A stretch of 18,745 nucleotides of DNA from Chitinophagaceae bacterium UBA3961 (GCA_002385265.1 DGDD01000123.1:1-18745), one strand, 5' to 3'; positions 1 to 8,315 are shown, counted from the stretch's first letter. A program made the numbers and translations. The notes: a model not told the origin generated them from the sequence alone.

Positions 1-279
1 GGCTTGTGCGCTCGCCCAATTGGTTTCATCAATGCAATAACAAATGCTTGTGCCGTCGATATTTCCTTTGATGATGCCCGCTTCTTTCAATTCTTTTAAA
101 TGTTGTGAAACGGTACTTTGCGATAAGGGGAGCTCGTCTACTATATCACCACAAATGCACGCTTTTTTGCTGATCAGCAAGCGAACAATTGCTACCCGAG
201 CCGGATGTGACAAGGCTTTGGCGATTTTCGCCACGCGATTGTCTTTTACTGAAAATTCATCTGCTTTAGTTGCGCCCAT
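1..279 (-). CDS. ArsR-family winged-helix repressor, 3' end outside window
   Basis: This is a small DNA-binding repressor of the ArsR/SmtB type, probably dimeric and cytoplasmic. Reading leftward from an ATG at 279, 93 codons are visible and the frame is still open at base 1, so the C-terminus is missing. The translation begins MGATKADEFSVKDNRVAKIA, followed by the ArsR signature ALSHPARVAIVRLL. A CxCGD segment (CICGDIVDELP) comes next, then the recognition helix LSQSTVSQHLKELKEAG and a beta-wing (GNIDGTSICYCID). Cysteines sit in the helix before the recognition helix and in the wing region, where many family members bind metal or sense redox state; whether these do is inference. The start is supported by a TAaaTTTG promoter element only 3 bases upstream. 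It is divergent from the TonB-dependent receptor at 405, and a palindrome in the 125-bp intergenic space suggests autoregulation. Confidence in the family is high; the inducer is unknown. Confidence 0.93.
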   Translation of the reverse strand, partial: MGATKADEFSVKDNRVAKIAKALSHPARVAIVRLLISKKACICGDIVDELPLSQSTVSQHLKELKEAGIIKGNIDGTSICYCIDETNWASAQA

Positions 280-282
280 ATT

Positions 283-290
283 CAAATTTA
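283..290 (-). promoter_or_regulatory. -7 promoter element of the ArsR gene
   Basis: Read on the minus strand the bases are TAAATTTG, an exact match to the Bacteroidetes -7 consensus TAnnTTTG. No good TTG -33 element is present about 20 bp upstream. The element ends 3 bases before the ATG, so the message would have almost no leader. Confidence 0.5.
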
Positions 291-291
291 T

Positions 292-307
292 ATCGCAATA
301 TTACGAT
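292..307. promoter_or_regulatory. Palindromic operator candidate for the ArsR repressor
   Basis: The 16-bp sequence ATCGCAATATTACGAT is a palindrome with only one mismatched symmetric pair (ATCG-n-AATATT-n-CGAT). It ends 13 bp before the ArsR start codon and lies between the -7 element (283-290) and the expected -33 position of that gene. ArsR-family repressors typically bind AT-rich palindromes at such positions and repress their own gene. Assignment to this repressor is inference from position and symmetry. Confidence 0.55.
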
Positions 308-404
308 GATGTTTGGAAACTCCAAATTTTTTCTTTCTTTTTTCGAAAAATTGTACAACCTTTTTTCTCCTATCTTGTTTATAGGCTTCACAGAATACCT
401 TACC

Positions 405-2870
405 ATGAATTCACGAAATGTCTTTGTTCTTGCTTGTTTTCTATTTATATTTCAATTAGTTACGCTTACTGCTCAATCACAGAGTTCAGGGCGCATTTCC
501 GGAAAAGTGACTAATAAAGTGACAGGAGTAGCCCTTTCGGGAATTTCGATAATTGTTCAACCCGGGGGAAGGGGATTGGTAACCGATTCCCTCGGTGCCT
601 TCCGAATTTCGGGGTTGAATTACGGGGCTTATTCTATTTCAGCCAGCTCAATTGGTTATAAACCAACCACCCTTTACAATCTTAACCTTACTTCCGGTAA
701 TGAACTCACCCTTTCAATAGAATTGGAGCCGGAAGCAACCGAACTGAAAGAAGTGGTGGTAAAAACAACCAAACGTACCGCTCGGGTAGCCACTCTGGAA
801 ACACCTTTGAGTGTTCAAAAACTCACTACAGAAGAAATTAAAGCGAATCCGGGAGGAAATTTCGATATCAGTAAAGTAATCCAAACCCTTCCCGGTGTGG
901 GCGGTGGTGTAGGTGGCGGAGGTTTTAGAAACGATATCATTATTCGCGGTGGCGCACCAAATGAAAATGTTTTCTATTTGGATGGAATTGAAATTCCGGT
1001 GATCAACCACTTCCAAACACAGGGCAGCGCAGGTGGGCCACAGGGCATTTTGAATGTTTCGTTTATTGAAGAAGTGAAACTCAGTACTTCTGCTTTTGAT
1101 GCTCGATACGATAACGCGGCGAGTTCAGTATTCCAGTTCAAACAAAAAAACGGTAATCCCACCAGAATTCAAGGTAACATACGTTTAAGTGCAACCGAAT
1201 TAGCGGCCACTTTAGAAGGGCCGCTCTCTAAAAACAAGAAAACAACTTTCTTGGCTTCGGCCCGTCGCTCATATTTACAATTACTTTTCACGGCTTTGGA
1301 TCTTCCCATTCGACCCAACTATTGGGACTTTCAAACGAAGGTTACGCATCAATTCAATAAGAAAACAAGTCTTTCGGTTCTCGCCATTGGTGCTATTGAT
1401 GAATTCAGTTTTGCAGTTCCAAAAGAAGCAAGCCCAGAAAAAGTATACATATTGAATTCTAACCCTCTTATCAATCAATGGAACTATACTGTAGGTATTA
1501 CATTGAAGAAACTAGTGAACAGAGGCTATTGGAACCTGGCTTTGAGCAATAACAATTTCGATAATAAGATTGATCGTTATGAAGACAATCAGTTGAAGGA
1601 TCCAAACCAACAAACCTTGAGATACCGTTCTCAAGAGAAAGAATGGAAACTGCGTTGGGATATCAATCAATCAAAAAATGGCTGGCGTTGGAGCTACGGT
1701 GCCATGGCTCAATTGGCCGATTTTACTAACAATACCTACAGCGTGATTCGCAAACAGGTTACCGATGCAAACGGTGCAGTGCTTCAACCTGCTGTGATTG
1801 TAAATTTCAATAGCCCTTTGGGAAATTTTTTTAAATACGGAGCCTTTGCGCAAGTATCGAAGCGTTTACTGAACAATCGTTTGGGTTGGAGTGCCGGCAT
1901 TCGTACTGACATGAATAGTTTTACAACCAACGGCGCTGATGGTTTGAGAACACTTTCTCCAAGAATGAGTTTAAGTTATGTGTTGAGTGATCGTTGGACT
2001 GCCAATGCTTCTATTGGACGCTATTATAAAATTGCACCGTATACCATTCTTGGGTATGCAGATAATAACAACAACTTGGTAAATAAAAATGCCGACTATT
2101 TGCAGAGTGACCATTTTGCAGCGGGGCTTGAATTCTTACCAAACGATGGCTTACGTTTCACATTGGAAGGCTTCTACAAGAAATATGGCAACGTACCTGT
2201 TTCGGTTAGAAACGGAATTTCTTTGTCGAATTTGGGCAGTGATTTTAATGTATTGGGAAATGAGGCTGTTACCACCAATGGAAAAGGCCGGGCTTATGGC
2301 TTTGAATTTTTTGCGCAAAAGAAATTAACGGAACGCTTCTTTGGAATTGTTTCCTATACTTTTTATAGAAGTGAATACACCGGCAATTCAGGCATCTACA
2401 TTCCAAGCAGTTGGGACAATCGTCATTTGCTGAGCATCACAGGAGGCTATAAATTCAAAAAGAACTGGGAGTTAGGTTTGAAATTCCGTTATCAAGGGGG
2501 GGCTCCCATTACACCATATGATTTGGCTGCTTCTCAACTCAACTATCTTAGTTTAGGTCAAGGAGTATTGAATTATGCTTTGTTAAATACGCAACGGTTG
2601 GGCGCATTCAATTCCAGTGATATACGCATCGATAAAAAATGGAACTTGAAAAGAACAACTCTTGATCTGTTTTTAGACATCACCAATTGGTATGGTGCGC
2701 GCACCAGTGAACAAGATAGCTATAGCTTTACAAGAACAGCAGATGGTAAGAATTTCGTTACTACAGACGGTCAAGCGATAAAGGCAGATGGTTCCAACGC
2801 CATTCCAACTTTCATCAATAATAGCAGCGTGCAAGTAACGCCCACCATCGGGTTTATTGTTGAGTTTTAG
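405..2870 (+). CDS. TonB-dependent receptor with carboxypeptidase-regulatory-like domain
   Basis: An outer-membrane, TonB-energised receptor of 821 aa, probably for import of a chelated metal or another ligand; the substrate cannot be read from sequence. I start it at the ATG at 405 because this gives a clean signal peptide (MNSRNVFVLACFLFIFQLVT, cleavage near A23), although the frame is open further upstream to 270. Residues about 30-110 form a CarboxypepD_reg-like beta-sandwich (GRISGKVTNKVTGVALSG). The plug domain follows at about 120-250, with the glycine-rich PGVGGGVGGGG (163-173) and RGGAPNENVFYLDGIEI (181-197). The rest is a 22-strand-type beta-barrel ending in an aromatic residue (TIGFIVEF), as outer-membrane insertion requires. 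No SusD-like gene follows, so it is not a SusC/D polysaccharide pair. A weak promoter candidate (TTG at 351, TATCTTGT at 371) precedes it. The divergent ArsR gene may or may not control it. Confidence 0.92.
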   Translation: MNSRNVFVLACFLFIFQLVTLTAQSQSSGRISGKVTNKVTGVALSGISIIVQPGGRGLVTDSLGAFRISGLNYGAYSISASSIGYKPTTLYNLNLTSGNELTLSIELEPEATELKEVVVKTTKRTARVATLETPLSVQKLTTEEIKANPGGNFDISKVIQTLPGVGGGVGGGGFRNDIIIRGGAPNENVFYLDGIEIPVINHFQTQGSAGGPQGILNVSFIEEVKLSTSAFDARYDNAASSVFQFKQKNGNPTRIQGNIRLSATELAATLEGPLSKNKKTTFLASARRSYLQLLFTALDLPIRPNYWDFQTKVTHQFNKKTSLSVLAIGAIDEFSFAVPKEASPEKVYILNSNPLINQWNYTVGITLKKLVNRGYWNLALSNNNFDNKIDRYEDNQLKDPNQQTLRYRSQEKEWKLRWDINQSKNGWRWSYGAMAQLADFTNNTYSVIRKQVTDANGAVLQPAVIVNFNSPLGNFFKYGAFAQVSKRLLNNRLGWSAGIRTDMNSFTTNGADGLRTLSPRMSLSYVLSDRWTANASIGRYYKIAPYTILGYADNNNNLVNKNADYLQSDHFAAGLEFLPNDGLRFTLEGFYKKYGNVPVSVRNGISLSNLGSDFNVLGNEAVTTNGKGRAYGFEFFAQKKLTERFFGIVSYTFYRSEYTGNSGIYIPSSWDNRHLLSITGGYKFKKNWELGLKFRYQGGAPITPYDLAASQLNYLSLGQGVLNYALLNTQRLGAFNSSDIRIDKKWNLKRTTLDLFLDITNWYGARTSEQDSYSFTRTADGKNFVTTDGQAIKADGSNAIPTFINNSSVQVTPTIGFIVEF

Positions 2871-2955
2871 AAGTTCATTCGGGTACAAGGCTATAACAAT
2901 CAATTCGCTAGTGAACAATATTGAATTCTTGAGGGTTAATTCTTAATTTGATCTG

Positions 2956-2963
2956 TATCTTTG
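2956..2963 (+). promoter_or_regulatory. -7 promoter element before the 72-aa protein gene
   Basis: TATCTTTG matches the Bacteroidetes -7 consensus TAnnTTTG exactly and lies 22 bases before the ATG at 2986. The nearest upstream TTG (2929-2931) is 24 bases away, slightly more than usual, so the -33 part is weak. Confidence 0.55.
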
Positions 2964-2985
2964 TAACCTCAAATCAATTTTTTAC

Positions 2986-3204
2986 ATGAAAACAGCTCGA
3001 ATTCTGGTGATGATTCTTTTGGTGGGAATGCTGCTTTCTATCTCTGTTGACGTGGCTGCCCAATGTTCTATATGTACAAAAACAGCCTCTCAATTGGGCG
3101 AAAAGCCCGCTAAAGCGCTGAACGGTGCCATTGTTTACTTGGCTGCAGCTCCTATTTTGATCATGAGTTTTATTGGCTACCGCTGGTGGAAACACAATCG
3201 ATAG
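2986..3204 (+). CDS. Small exported membrane protein with a CxxC motif (unknown function)
   Basis: A 72-aa protein with an N-terminal signal peptide or membrane anchor (MKTARILVMILLVGMLLSIS). The mature region begins near AAQCSICTKTASQLGEKPAK with a CxxC pair. A second membrane segment (GAIVYLAAAPILIMSFIGY) and a short basic tail (RWWKHNR) follow. Similar short proteins of the form signal peptide, QCxxC, about 20 polar residues, transmembrane helix and basic end are, to my recollection, widespread in Bacteroidetes without a known role. The CxxC would lie outside the inner membrane, where it could bind metal or take part in thiol chemistry; this is inference. The gene has a consensus -7 element at 2956 and lies 50 bp before the metalloprotease gene. 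No terminator is visible between the two, so read-through is possible. Confidence 0.82.
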   Translation: MKTARILVMILLVGMLLSISVDVAAQCSICTKTASQLGEKPAKALNGAIVYLAAAPILIMSFIGYRWWKHNR

Positions 3205-3254
3205 TGAATTATGCTTAGGTTAGTTTTCAGTAACTTAGGCAAAATTCACTGTAT

Positions 3255-5660
3255 ATGTTCAGAACACTGCTTCTCCTATTACTTCCCCTGTCTCTTTGGT
3301 CGCAAACCCTTCCTACTATTGAGGAAAAGACGAAAAATTTTACAAAAACTGATGGATTTTTCCCTATTTATTGGGATGAACCTTCCGGAAAGTTATATGT
3401 AGAAATTCCTCAAATGAATACCCAATACCTGTATGCCATGTCGCTGCCGGCCGGTTTGGGGTCAAATGATATTGGTTTAGATAGAGGCCTAATGGGCGGA
3501 GGTAGAGTAGTGGTTTTCTCTAAAATCGGAAGAAAAGTGCTGATGATCCAGCCCAATTTCGATTACCGAGCTACCAGTTCCGACCCGGCAGAAAAAAGAG
3601 CCGTAGATCAGTCTTTTGCCCAATCGGCTCTGGCTGGATTTGCAGTTGAAGCCCAATCGGGCGATCGTACGTTGGTAGACATGACTGATTTCTTATTGCG
3701 CGACGGAATGCAAGTTTCGAATCGCTTGAGAAGAATGCAACAAGGAAACTATTCACTCGATAAATCACGTTCCGCGCTGTATTGGCCTCGTACTAAAAAT
3801 TTCCCTTTAAACACAGAAATTGAAGTAACACTTACCTATGCCAGTGCTGATGGTTCTGCCGGCAATTATGTTCAAGAAGTGGCGCCTTCCACCGAAGCCA
3901 TCACGCTTCGAATGCATCATTCATTTGTACAGCTGCCCGATGCCAATTACAAACCACGCCTATTTGATGCGCGTTCTTCTTTTATCAACACCAGTTATTT
4001 CGATTACAGCACACCGGTATACGAACCTATCGCGAAATACTTCGCTATTCGTCACCGCCTTCAGAAGAAAGACCCAAAAGCGAAAGTTAGTGAAGCAGTA
4101 AAGCCGATTGTATATTATCTCGACAATGGCACGCCTGAGCCCATTCGCTCTGCTTTGTTAAAAGGAGCACAATGGTGGAATCAAGCCTTTGAGGCAGCGG
4201 GATATAAAGATGCATTTCAAGTTCAAATATTGCCGGATTCAGCAGACCCTATGGATATTCGTTATAATATGATCAATTGGGTACATCGTTCTACCCGTGG
4301 ATGGAGTTATGGTGCTTCTGTAGTAGATCCTAGAACGGGTGAAATCATCAAAGGTCAAGTGAGCTTGGGTTCGTTGAGAGTGCGTCAAGACTATTTGATC
4401 GCGCAAGGCCTGCTGGCGCCTTTCGAGAAAGGATTGCCCAAAGATGATCCTATGTTGAAAATGGCCTTAGAGCGTTTGGAACAATTGGCAGCACATGAAG
4501 TAGGACATACATTAGGATTGATGCACAACTATGCTTCCAGCGTTAACAATAGAGCCAGTGTGATGGACTATCCTCACCCATTGATCAAACTAAAACGTAA
4601 TGGCGATATTGATCTTACAGATGCATACGATCACAAGATTGGGGATTGGGACAAGGTTGCCATCACATGGGGATATCAAGATTTTGCAGAAGGTTCAGAT
4701 GAGGCAAAGGAATTGAATAAGATATTAACCGATGCTACCAAAAAAGGATTGCAGTTTATCAGCGATCGCGATGCACGCGCACCCGGTGGTGCTCATCCGC
4801 AAGCCCATTTATGGGATAATAATACGAGTGCTGTAGATGGATTGAAAGAAGTGGTAGCGGTAAGAGGGAAAGCACTCTCGAAGTTTGGAATCAATTCCAT
4901 TCGTCCCGGTCAACCTATGGCCTTTTTGGAAGATGCCTTGGTTCCCGTATACCTCTATCACCGCTATCAAGGTGAAGCGGTTACTAAAATTGTGGGTGGC
5001 TTGAATTATACCTATGCATTAAGAGGCGATGGTCAACTGATAACTGGTGCTATTCCCAAAGAAAAGCAATTGGAGGCCTTAAATGCGACTTTGGAAACTC
5101 TTCAACCCGAGTTTTTGGAATTGCCTGAATCAATTGTGAATTTGATCCCTCCGCGTCCGGCAGGATATGATTTCACGCGCGAATTGTTTAAAAAGAGAAC
5201 CGGATTAGTATTTGATCCTTTGGCGGCTGCTGAAACCGCGGCTGATTTGCCTTTGAGCTTCTTGTTTAACAGCGAACGCTTAAGCAGATTGGTTCAATTC
5301 GAAATGAAAGGAGGGTTAGGGTTAAACGATATGCTGCAAAAAACATTGGACGCTACTTGGAGAGCACCTAGGGTTAGTGGTACCAAACAATTGATTCAAC
5401 AACAAACAGAACAGTTGGTGCTAACGTACTTGTTGGCTTCCAGCATCGATGAAAATGCGAGCTTCTCTGCACGTGCAGTGGTAAAGAAAGTGCTTGAAGA
5501 TCTGAAGACCTATATAGAAGAAAAAAAGAAAGCGCCGGGGAATGATAGTTATGCGGCGCATTTAGTGCTGGCGCTCGACAGAATGAAAGCACCGGAAAAA
5601 GCAAAGCCTACCATTCATGCGGCCATTCCTCCGGGAGCGCCTATTGGATGTGAAGAATAA
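3255..5660 (+). CDS. Secreted zinc-dependent metalloprotease (DUF5117/DUF4953 type)
   Basis: An 801-aa exported peptidase. The signal peptide is MFRTLLLLLLPLSLWSQ, with cleavage likely around residue 17. The zinc site is explicit: HEVGHTLGLMHN, with H414, E415, H418 and H424, is the extended HExxHxxGxxH motif. A Met-turn follows at SVMDYPHP (M437), as in metzincin-like enzymes. The region before it (about 30-330, with IYWDEPSGKLYVEIPQ and RRMQQGNYSLDKSRS) fits the DUF5118/DUF5117 N-terminal part of this Bacteroidetes family, and the end (IPPGAPIGCEE) is the usual short terminus. It therefore appears complete. The natural substrate is unknown; action in the periplasm or outside the cell is inferred from the signal peptide. 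A weak -7-like TAACTTAG lies at 3231-3238, 16 bp before the ATG. A strong terminator follows 20 bp after the stop. Confidence 0.92.
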   Translation: MFRTLLLLLLPLSLWSQTLPTIEEKTKNFTKTDGFFPIYWDEPSGKLYVEIPQMNTQYLYAMSLPAGLGSNDIGLDRGLMGGGRVVVFSKIGRKVLMIQPNFDYRATSSDPAEKRAVDQSFAQSALAGFAVEAQSGDRTLVDMTDFLLRDGMQVSNRLRRMQQGNYSLDKSRSALYWPRTKNFPLNTEIEVTLTYASADGSAGNYVQEVAPSTEAITLRMHHSFVQLPDANYKPRLFDARSSFINTSYFDYSTPVYEPIAKYFAIRHRLQKKDPKAKVSEAVKPIVYYLDNGTPEPIRSALLKGAQWWNQAFEAAGYKDAFQVQILPDSADPMDIRYNMINWVHRSTRGWSYGASVVDPRTGEIIKGQVSLGSLRVRQDYLIAQGLLAPFEKGLPKDDPMLKMALERLEQLAAHEVGHTLGLMHNYASSVNNRASVMDYPHPLIKLKRNGDIDLTDAYDHKIGDWDKVAITWGYQDFAEGSDEAKELNKILTDATKKGLQFISDRDARAPGGAHPQAHLWDNNTSAVDGLKEVVAVRGKALSKFGINSIRPGQPMAFLEDALVPVYLYHRYQGEAVTKIVGGLNYTYALRGDGQLITGAIPKEKQLEALNATLETLQPEFLELPESIVNLIPPRPAGYDFTRELFKKRTGLVFDPLAAAETAADLPLSFLFNSERLSRLVQFEMKGGLGLNDMLQKTLDATWRAPRVSGTKQLIQQQTEQLVLTYLLASSIDENASFSARAVVKKVLEDLKTYIEEKKKAPGNDSYAAHLVLALDRMKAPEKAKPTIHAAIPPGAPIGCEE

Positions 5661-5680
5661 AAAATAGAATGAAAGTATTG

Positions 5681-5714
5681 AGAAGGGAAGCAATTGCTTC
5701 CCTTCTTATTTTGA
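5681..5714 (+). terminator. Rho-independent terminator after the metalloprotease gene
   Basis: A perfect 11-bp stem (AGAAGGGAAGC at 5681-5691 with its complement at 5696-5706), a 4-base loop AATT, then a T-rich tail (TATTTTG). It closes the left transcription block and sits just before the promoter of the glycosyltransferase gene. Confidence 0.88.
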
Positions 5715-5721
5715 ATAGCCT

Positions 5722-5729
5722 TAATTTCG
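5722..5729 (+). promoter_or_regulatory. -7-like promoter element of the first glycosyltransferase gene
   Basis: TAATTTCG differs from TAnnTTTG at one base and ends 4 bases before the ATG at 5734. No clear -33 TTG lies at the right distance, and the terminator hairpin occupies that space. It would give a leaderless or nearly leaderless mRNA. Confidence 0.35.
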
Positions 5730-5733
5730 CAGC

Positions 5734-6492
5734 ATGCTCTCAGTAGTGATCATCACATTTAACGAAGAAAAGAACATTGAACGCTGTCTGGCTTCTGTAA
5801 AGGGCTGGGTAGACGAGATCATAGTGTTGGATTCATTTTCTACTGACGCAACAGTGTCAATAGCCACCGAAATGGGAGCAAAAATCAGTCAACAGAAATT
5901 TGCAGGGTATATTGAGCAAAAAAACGATGCGCTGAATTTAGCTATCGGTGACTGGGTGCTTTGTTTGGATGCTGACGAGGCTATTGATGAACAATTGAAA
6001 GCTTCCATTTTGCAAGCGATTCAACAAGAAAAGGTTCTGGCTTTTAAAATGAATCGTTGCACCAATTACTGCGGCAAGTTTATCAAACATGGTTCTTGGT
6101 ATCCCGATCGCAAGCTTCGATTGTTTAAACGAGAACTTGGGAAATGGGGAGGCATCAATCCGCACGATGAAATTATAATGAGCAATGCCGAAGCGCCCTC
6201 CTTACTGCAAGGGGCTATTCTTCATTATTCTTACAATACACTTGAAGAACATATTCAGCAGAACAACAAGTTCAGTACCATATCTGCTCTTGCTTATTAC
6301 AATCGAGGCAAAAAGGCGAGTTGGTTTAAAATGATCGTTAACCCATGTTGGGCCTTTTTACATGGATATATTTTCAAAGCCGGCTTTTTAGACGGGTTTG
6401 AAGGATATGTAATTGCTAAAAATGTAGCGCATCTCACGTTCTTGAAATACTATAAATTATACGCCCTGCACAAAGGCATTCCGGTAAAATAA
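5734..6492 (+). CDS. Family 2 glycosyltransferase, WaaE/KdtX-like
   Basis: A 252-aa cytoplasmic or membrane-associated glycosyltransferase of the GT-A (GT2) fold that transfers a sugar from a nucleotide-sugar donor, probably in lipopolysaccharide core or other surface glycan synthesis. Visible motifs are the N-terminal nucleotide-binding strand (MLSVVIITFNEEKNIERCLAS), VLDSFSTDAT (the DSxSTD pattern), and the metal-binding DxD as LDADE (D79, D81). Further on are RKLRLFKR and HDEIIM, typical of the WaaE/KdtX branch. The C-terminal part (NPCWAFLHGYIFKAGFLDGFEGYVIA) is hydrophobic and may sit on the membrane. Length is normal for the family. It starts a new transcript after the terminator at 5681 and is followed, 43 bp later, by a second glycosyltransferase. 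The donor and acceptor sugars cannot be told from sequence. Confidence 0.9.
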   Translation: MLSVVIITFNEEKNIERCLASVKGWVDEIIVLDSFSTDATVSIATEMGAKISQQKFAGYIEQKNDALNLAIGDWVLCLDADEAIDEQLKASILQAIQQEKVLAFKMNRCTNYCGKFIKHGSWYPDRKLRLFKRELGKWGGINPHDEIIMSNAEAPSLLQGAILHYSYNTLEEHIQQNNKFSTISALAYYNRGKKASWFKMIVNPCWAFLHGYIFKAGFLDGFEGYVIAKNVAHLTFLKYYKLYALHKGIPVK

Positions 6493-6520
6493 AAGCAACT
6501 CAATACAGCCTAACAAAGCG

Positions 6521-6528
6521 TAAGTTTG
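6521..6528 (+). promoter_or_regulatory. -7 promoter element of the second glycosyltransferase gene
   Basis: TAAGTTTG matches TAnnTTTG exactly and ends 7 bases before the ATG at 6536. No TTG is found at the expected -33 distance. It would give the second glycosyltransferase (and probably meaB) its own short-leader transcript. Confidence 0.45.
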
Positions 6529-6535
6529 CAACATC

Positions 6536-7405
6536 ATGAAGATCTCAGGATTTACTATAATAAAGAACGCTGTAAAGAATGACTATCCGATAGTGGAAGC
6601 CATTACTTCTATCCTCCCGGTTGTAGATGAGATGATTGTTTCCATTGGTGATTCGGAAGACGATACCGAGGGATTGATTCGTTCTATCAATTCTCCCAAA
6701 ATTAAGATCGTACACTCGGTATGGGATCCTTCCATTCGTTCAGGTGGAACCATTTTAGCAGTAGAAACCAATAAAGCGTTCGAGCATATTTCACCGGATA
6801 GCGACTGGGCTTTTTATATTCAAGCCGATGAAGTGGTGCATGAGAAATACCATACGGCTATTAAAGAAGCGGCTCTTCGATACAAAGATGATCTGCGTGT
6901 AGAAGGATTGTTGTTTCACTATACCCATTTTTACGGCACTTACGATTATGTAGGTGACAGCCGTCGCTGGTATCATAAAGAGGTTCGCATTATTCGCAAC
7001 GATCGGAAAATTCAAAGCTTTCGAGATGCACAAGGTTTTCGAGTGGGTAACCGAAAGTTAAATGTTAAACAGATCGATGCATACATCTATCATTATGGTT
7101 GGGTGAAAAGCCCCCAACAAATGTTGCAGAAGCAGAAGAATACAGTGGGATTCTGGAGTGATCAGGAAGATGTAAACAGACGTATTCAAGAACAACAAGT
7201 ATTTGAATTCTCCGATTTTGATTCCTTGGCTTTGTTCGAAGGCACGCACCCTGCAGTTATGCAACAAAGAGTAAAAGAGAAAAATTGGGACATTCGTATT
7301 GATATTTCGAAGAAGAAATTTTCTTTTAAGAATAGAGTGTTGTATTGGTTTGAAAAACAAACAGGCCTTCGTTTGTTTGATTTTAAAAATTACAAGATCA
7401 TTTAG
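6536..7405 (+). CDS. Family 2 glycosyltransferase
   Basis: A 289-aa GT-A fold glycosyltransferase, different from its neighbour. The N-terminus (MKISGFTIIKNAVKNDYPIVEAITSILP) is the usual GT2 first strand and helix. VSIGDSEDDTEGL corresponds to the acidic loop that contacts the nucleotide, and IQADEV (D98 in the QADE motif) stands where the DxD metal-binding motif is found. Downstream are YVGDSRRWYHKEVRIIRND and the conserved IYHYGWVKSPQQM. The family is common in Bacteroidetes polysaccharide and LPS loci. Its real acceptor is unknown. The start is fixed by the ATG 7 bases after a TAagTTTG element. The stop is only 7 bases before the meaB start, so the two genes are probably co-transcribed although their functions look unrelated. 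Confidence 0.87.
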   Translation: MKISGFTIIKNAVKNDYPIVEAITSILPVVDEMIVSIGDSEDDTEGLIRSINSPKIKIVHSVWDPSIRSGGTILAVETNKAFEHISPDSDWAFYIQADEVVHEKYHTAIKEAALRYKDDLRVEGLLFHYTHFYGTYDYVGDSRRWYHKEVRIIRNDRKIQSFRDAQGFRVGNRKLNVKQIDAYIYHYGWVKSPQQMLQKQKNTVGFWSDQEDVNRRIQEQQVFEFSDFDSLALFEGTHPAVMQQRVKEKNWDIRIDISKKKFSFKNRVLYWFEKQTGLRLFDFKNYKII

Positions 7406-7412
7406 GGAATTC

Positions 7413-8315
7413 ATGTCGGCAGCCATTATTCAACATGTAAAATCCGGTGACATCAAAGCACTAGCGCGTTCTATTTCGATGATCGAAAATGAAGCGCCCG
7501 GCTATGAAGAGTTGTTGCTGGAGTCGGCCGCTACCGCGGTGCCTATTATTGGCATTACCGGTCCTCCGGGTGCCGGTAAGAGCACTTTGGTGGATGGTTT
7601 GATCAAGCAGATTGTTGAAGCCGGAAAAAGGGTTGCTGTATTGTGTGTAGATCCTTCTTCTCCCTTTAATTTGGGAGCATTGTTGGGCGATCGAATTAGA
7701 ATGAGCAATTGGTACACACATCCCAATGTATACATTCGCTCTTTGGCTTCTAGAGGCGCATTGGGTGGATTGCATCCTAAAATTGTGGAGATCACCGAGT
7801 GGCTCAAAGCTGCTCCTTTCGATTACATAATCACAGAAACGGTGGGCGTAGGTCAAAGTGAAGTGGAGATCACCGGTTTGGCCGATCTAACAGTAGTAGT
7901 GGTAGTTCCGGAGGCAGGTGATGAAGTACAAACCATGAAGTCGGGCATAATGGAAATCGCCGATTTGTTTGTAGTGAACAAGGCAGATCGTCCGGAAGCA
8001 GATCAATTCGTTCGAAATCTTAGGTTAATGTTGGCTCCTGCTTTTCATCGTTCCCAAATAGAAATACCCGTTGTAAAAACCATTGCTTCTACCGGTGAGG
8101 GGCTTGGTGAATTGTGGGCTGCCATTCTAAAGCAATTGAGCTTGCAGTCATTTAATGAACACAAGTCTTGGTTGTTGGCTGAAAGAGCCTTTCAATTGAT
8201 TCAAGCCCGACGCATGAAAGGCGTGCATAAAGAAGTCATCAAAGAAATGATAGCAAAAGAGTTGAAGGAAGGGTCCTTTAATCTCTATCAATTTGTAAGC
8301 AAGATGGATAATTGA
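7413..8315 (+). CDS. meaB: MeaB/ArgK GTPase, methylmalonyl-CoA mutase chaperone
   Basis: A 300-aa G3E-type GTPase. MeaB guards adenosylcobalamin-dependent methylmalonyl-CoA mutase: it gates cofactor delivery and ejects damaged cofactor with GTP hydrolysis. Motifs in order are the P-loop GPPGAGKST (50-58), DPSSPF (from D90) with LGDRIRM, the switch segment ETVGVGQSE (from E142), and the guanine-specificity motif NKAD (189-192). I place the start at 7413 (MSAAIIQHVKSGDIKALARS), where family homology begins. The frame is open back to 7299, but that part overlaps the glycosyltransferase gene and is not family-like. AGGGA, a possible ribosome binding site, lies 5 bases before the ATG. No mutase subunit gene is in the window, so its partner must be elsewhere. 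Older annotations call this family ArgK (arginine/ornithine transport). Confidence 0.93.
   Translation: MSAAIIQHVKSGDIKALARSISMIENEAPGYEELLLESAATAVPIIGITGPPGAGKSTLVDGLIKQIVEAGKRVAVLCVDPSSPFNLGALLGDRIRMSNWYTHPNVYIRSLASRGALGGLHPKIVEITEWLKAAPFDYIITETVGVGQSEVEITGLADLTVVVVVPEAGDEVQTMKSGIMEIADLFVVNKADRPEADQFVRNLRLMLAPAFHRSQIEIPVVKTIASTGEGLGELWAAILKQLSLQSFNEHKSWLLAERAFQLIQARRMKGVHKEVIKEMIAKELKEGSFNLYQFVSKMDN

Noticed and set aside
44..514. Plus-strand open frame over the ArsR gene
   Set aside because: It is antisense to a clear ArsR gene and shows no protein family features; the amino-acid composition is typical of a shadow frame.
405..2870. SusC of a polysaccharide-utilisation locus
   Set aside because: No SusD-like gene or other utilisation-locus partner follows; the plug and N-terminal domain fit a stand-alone TonB-dependent receptor.
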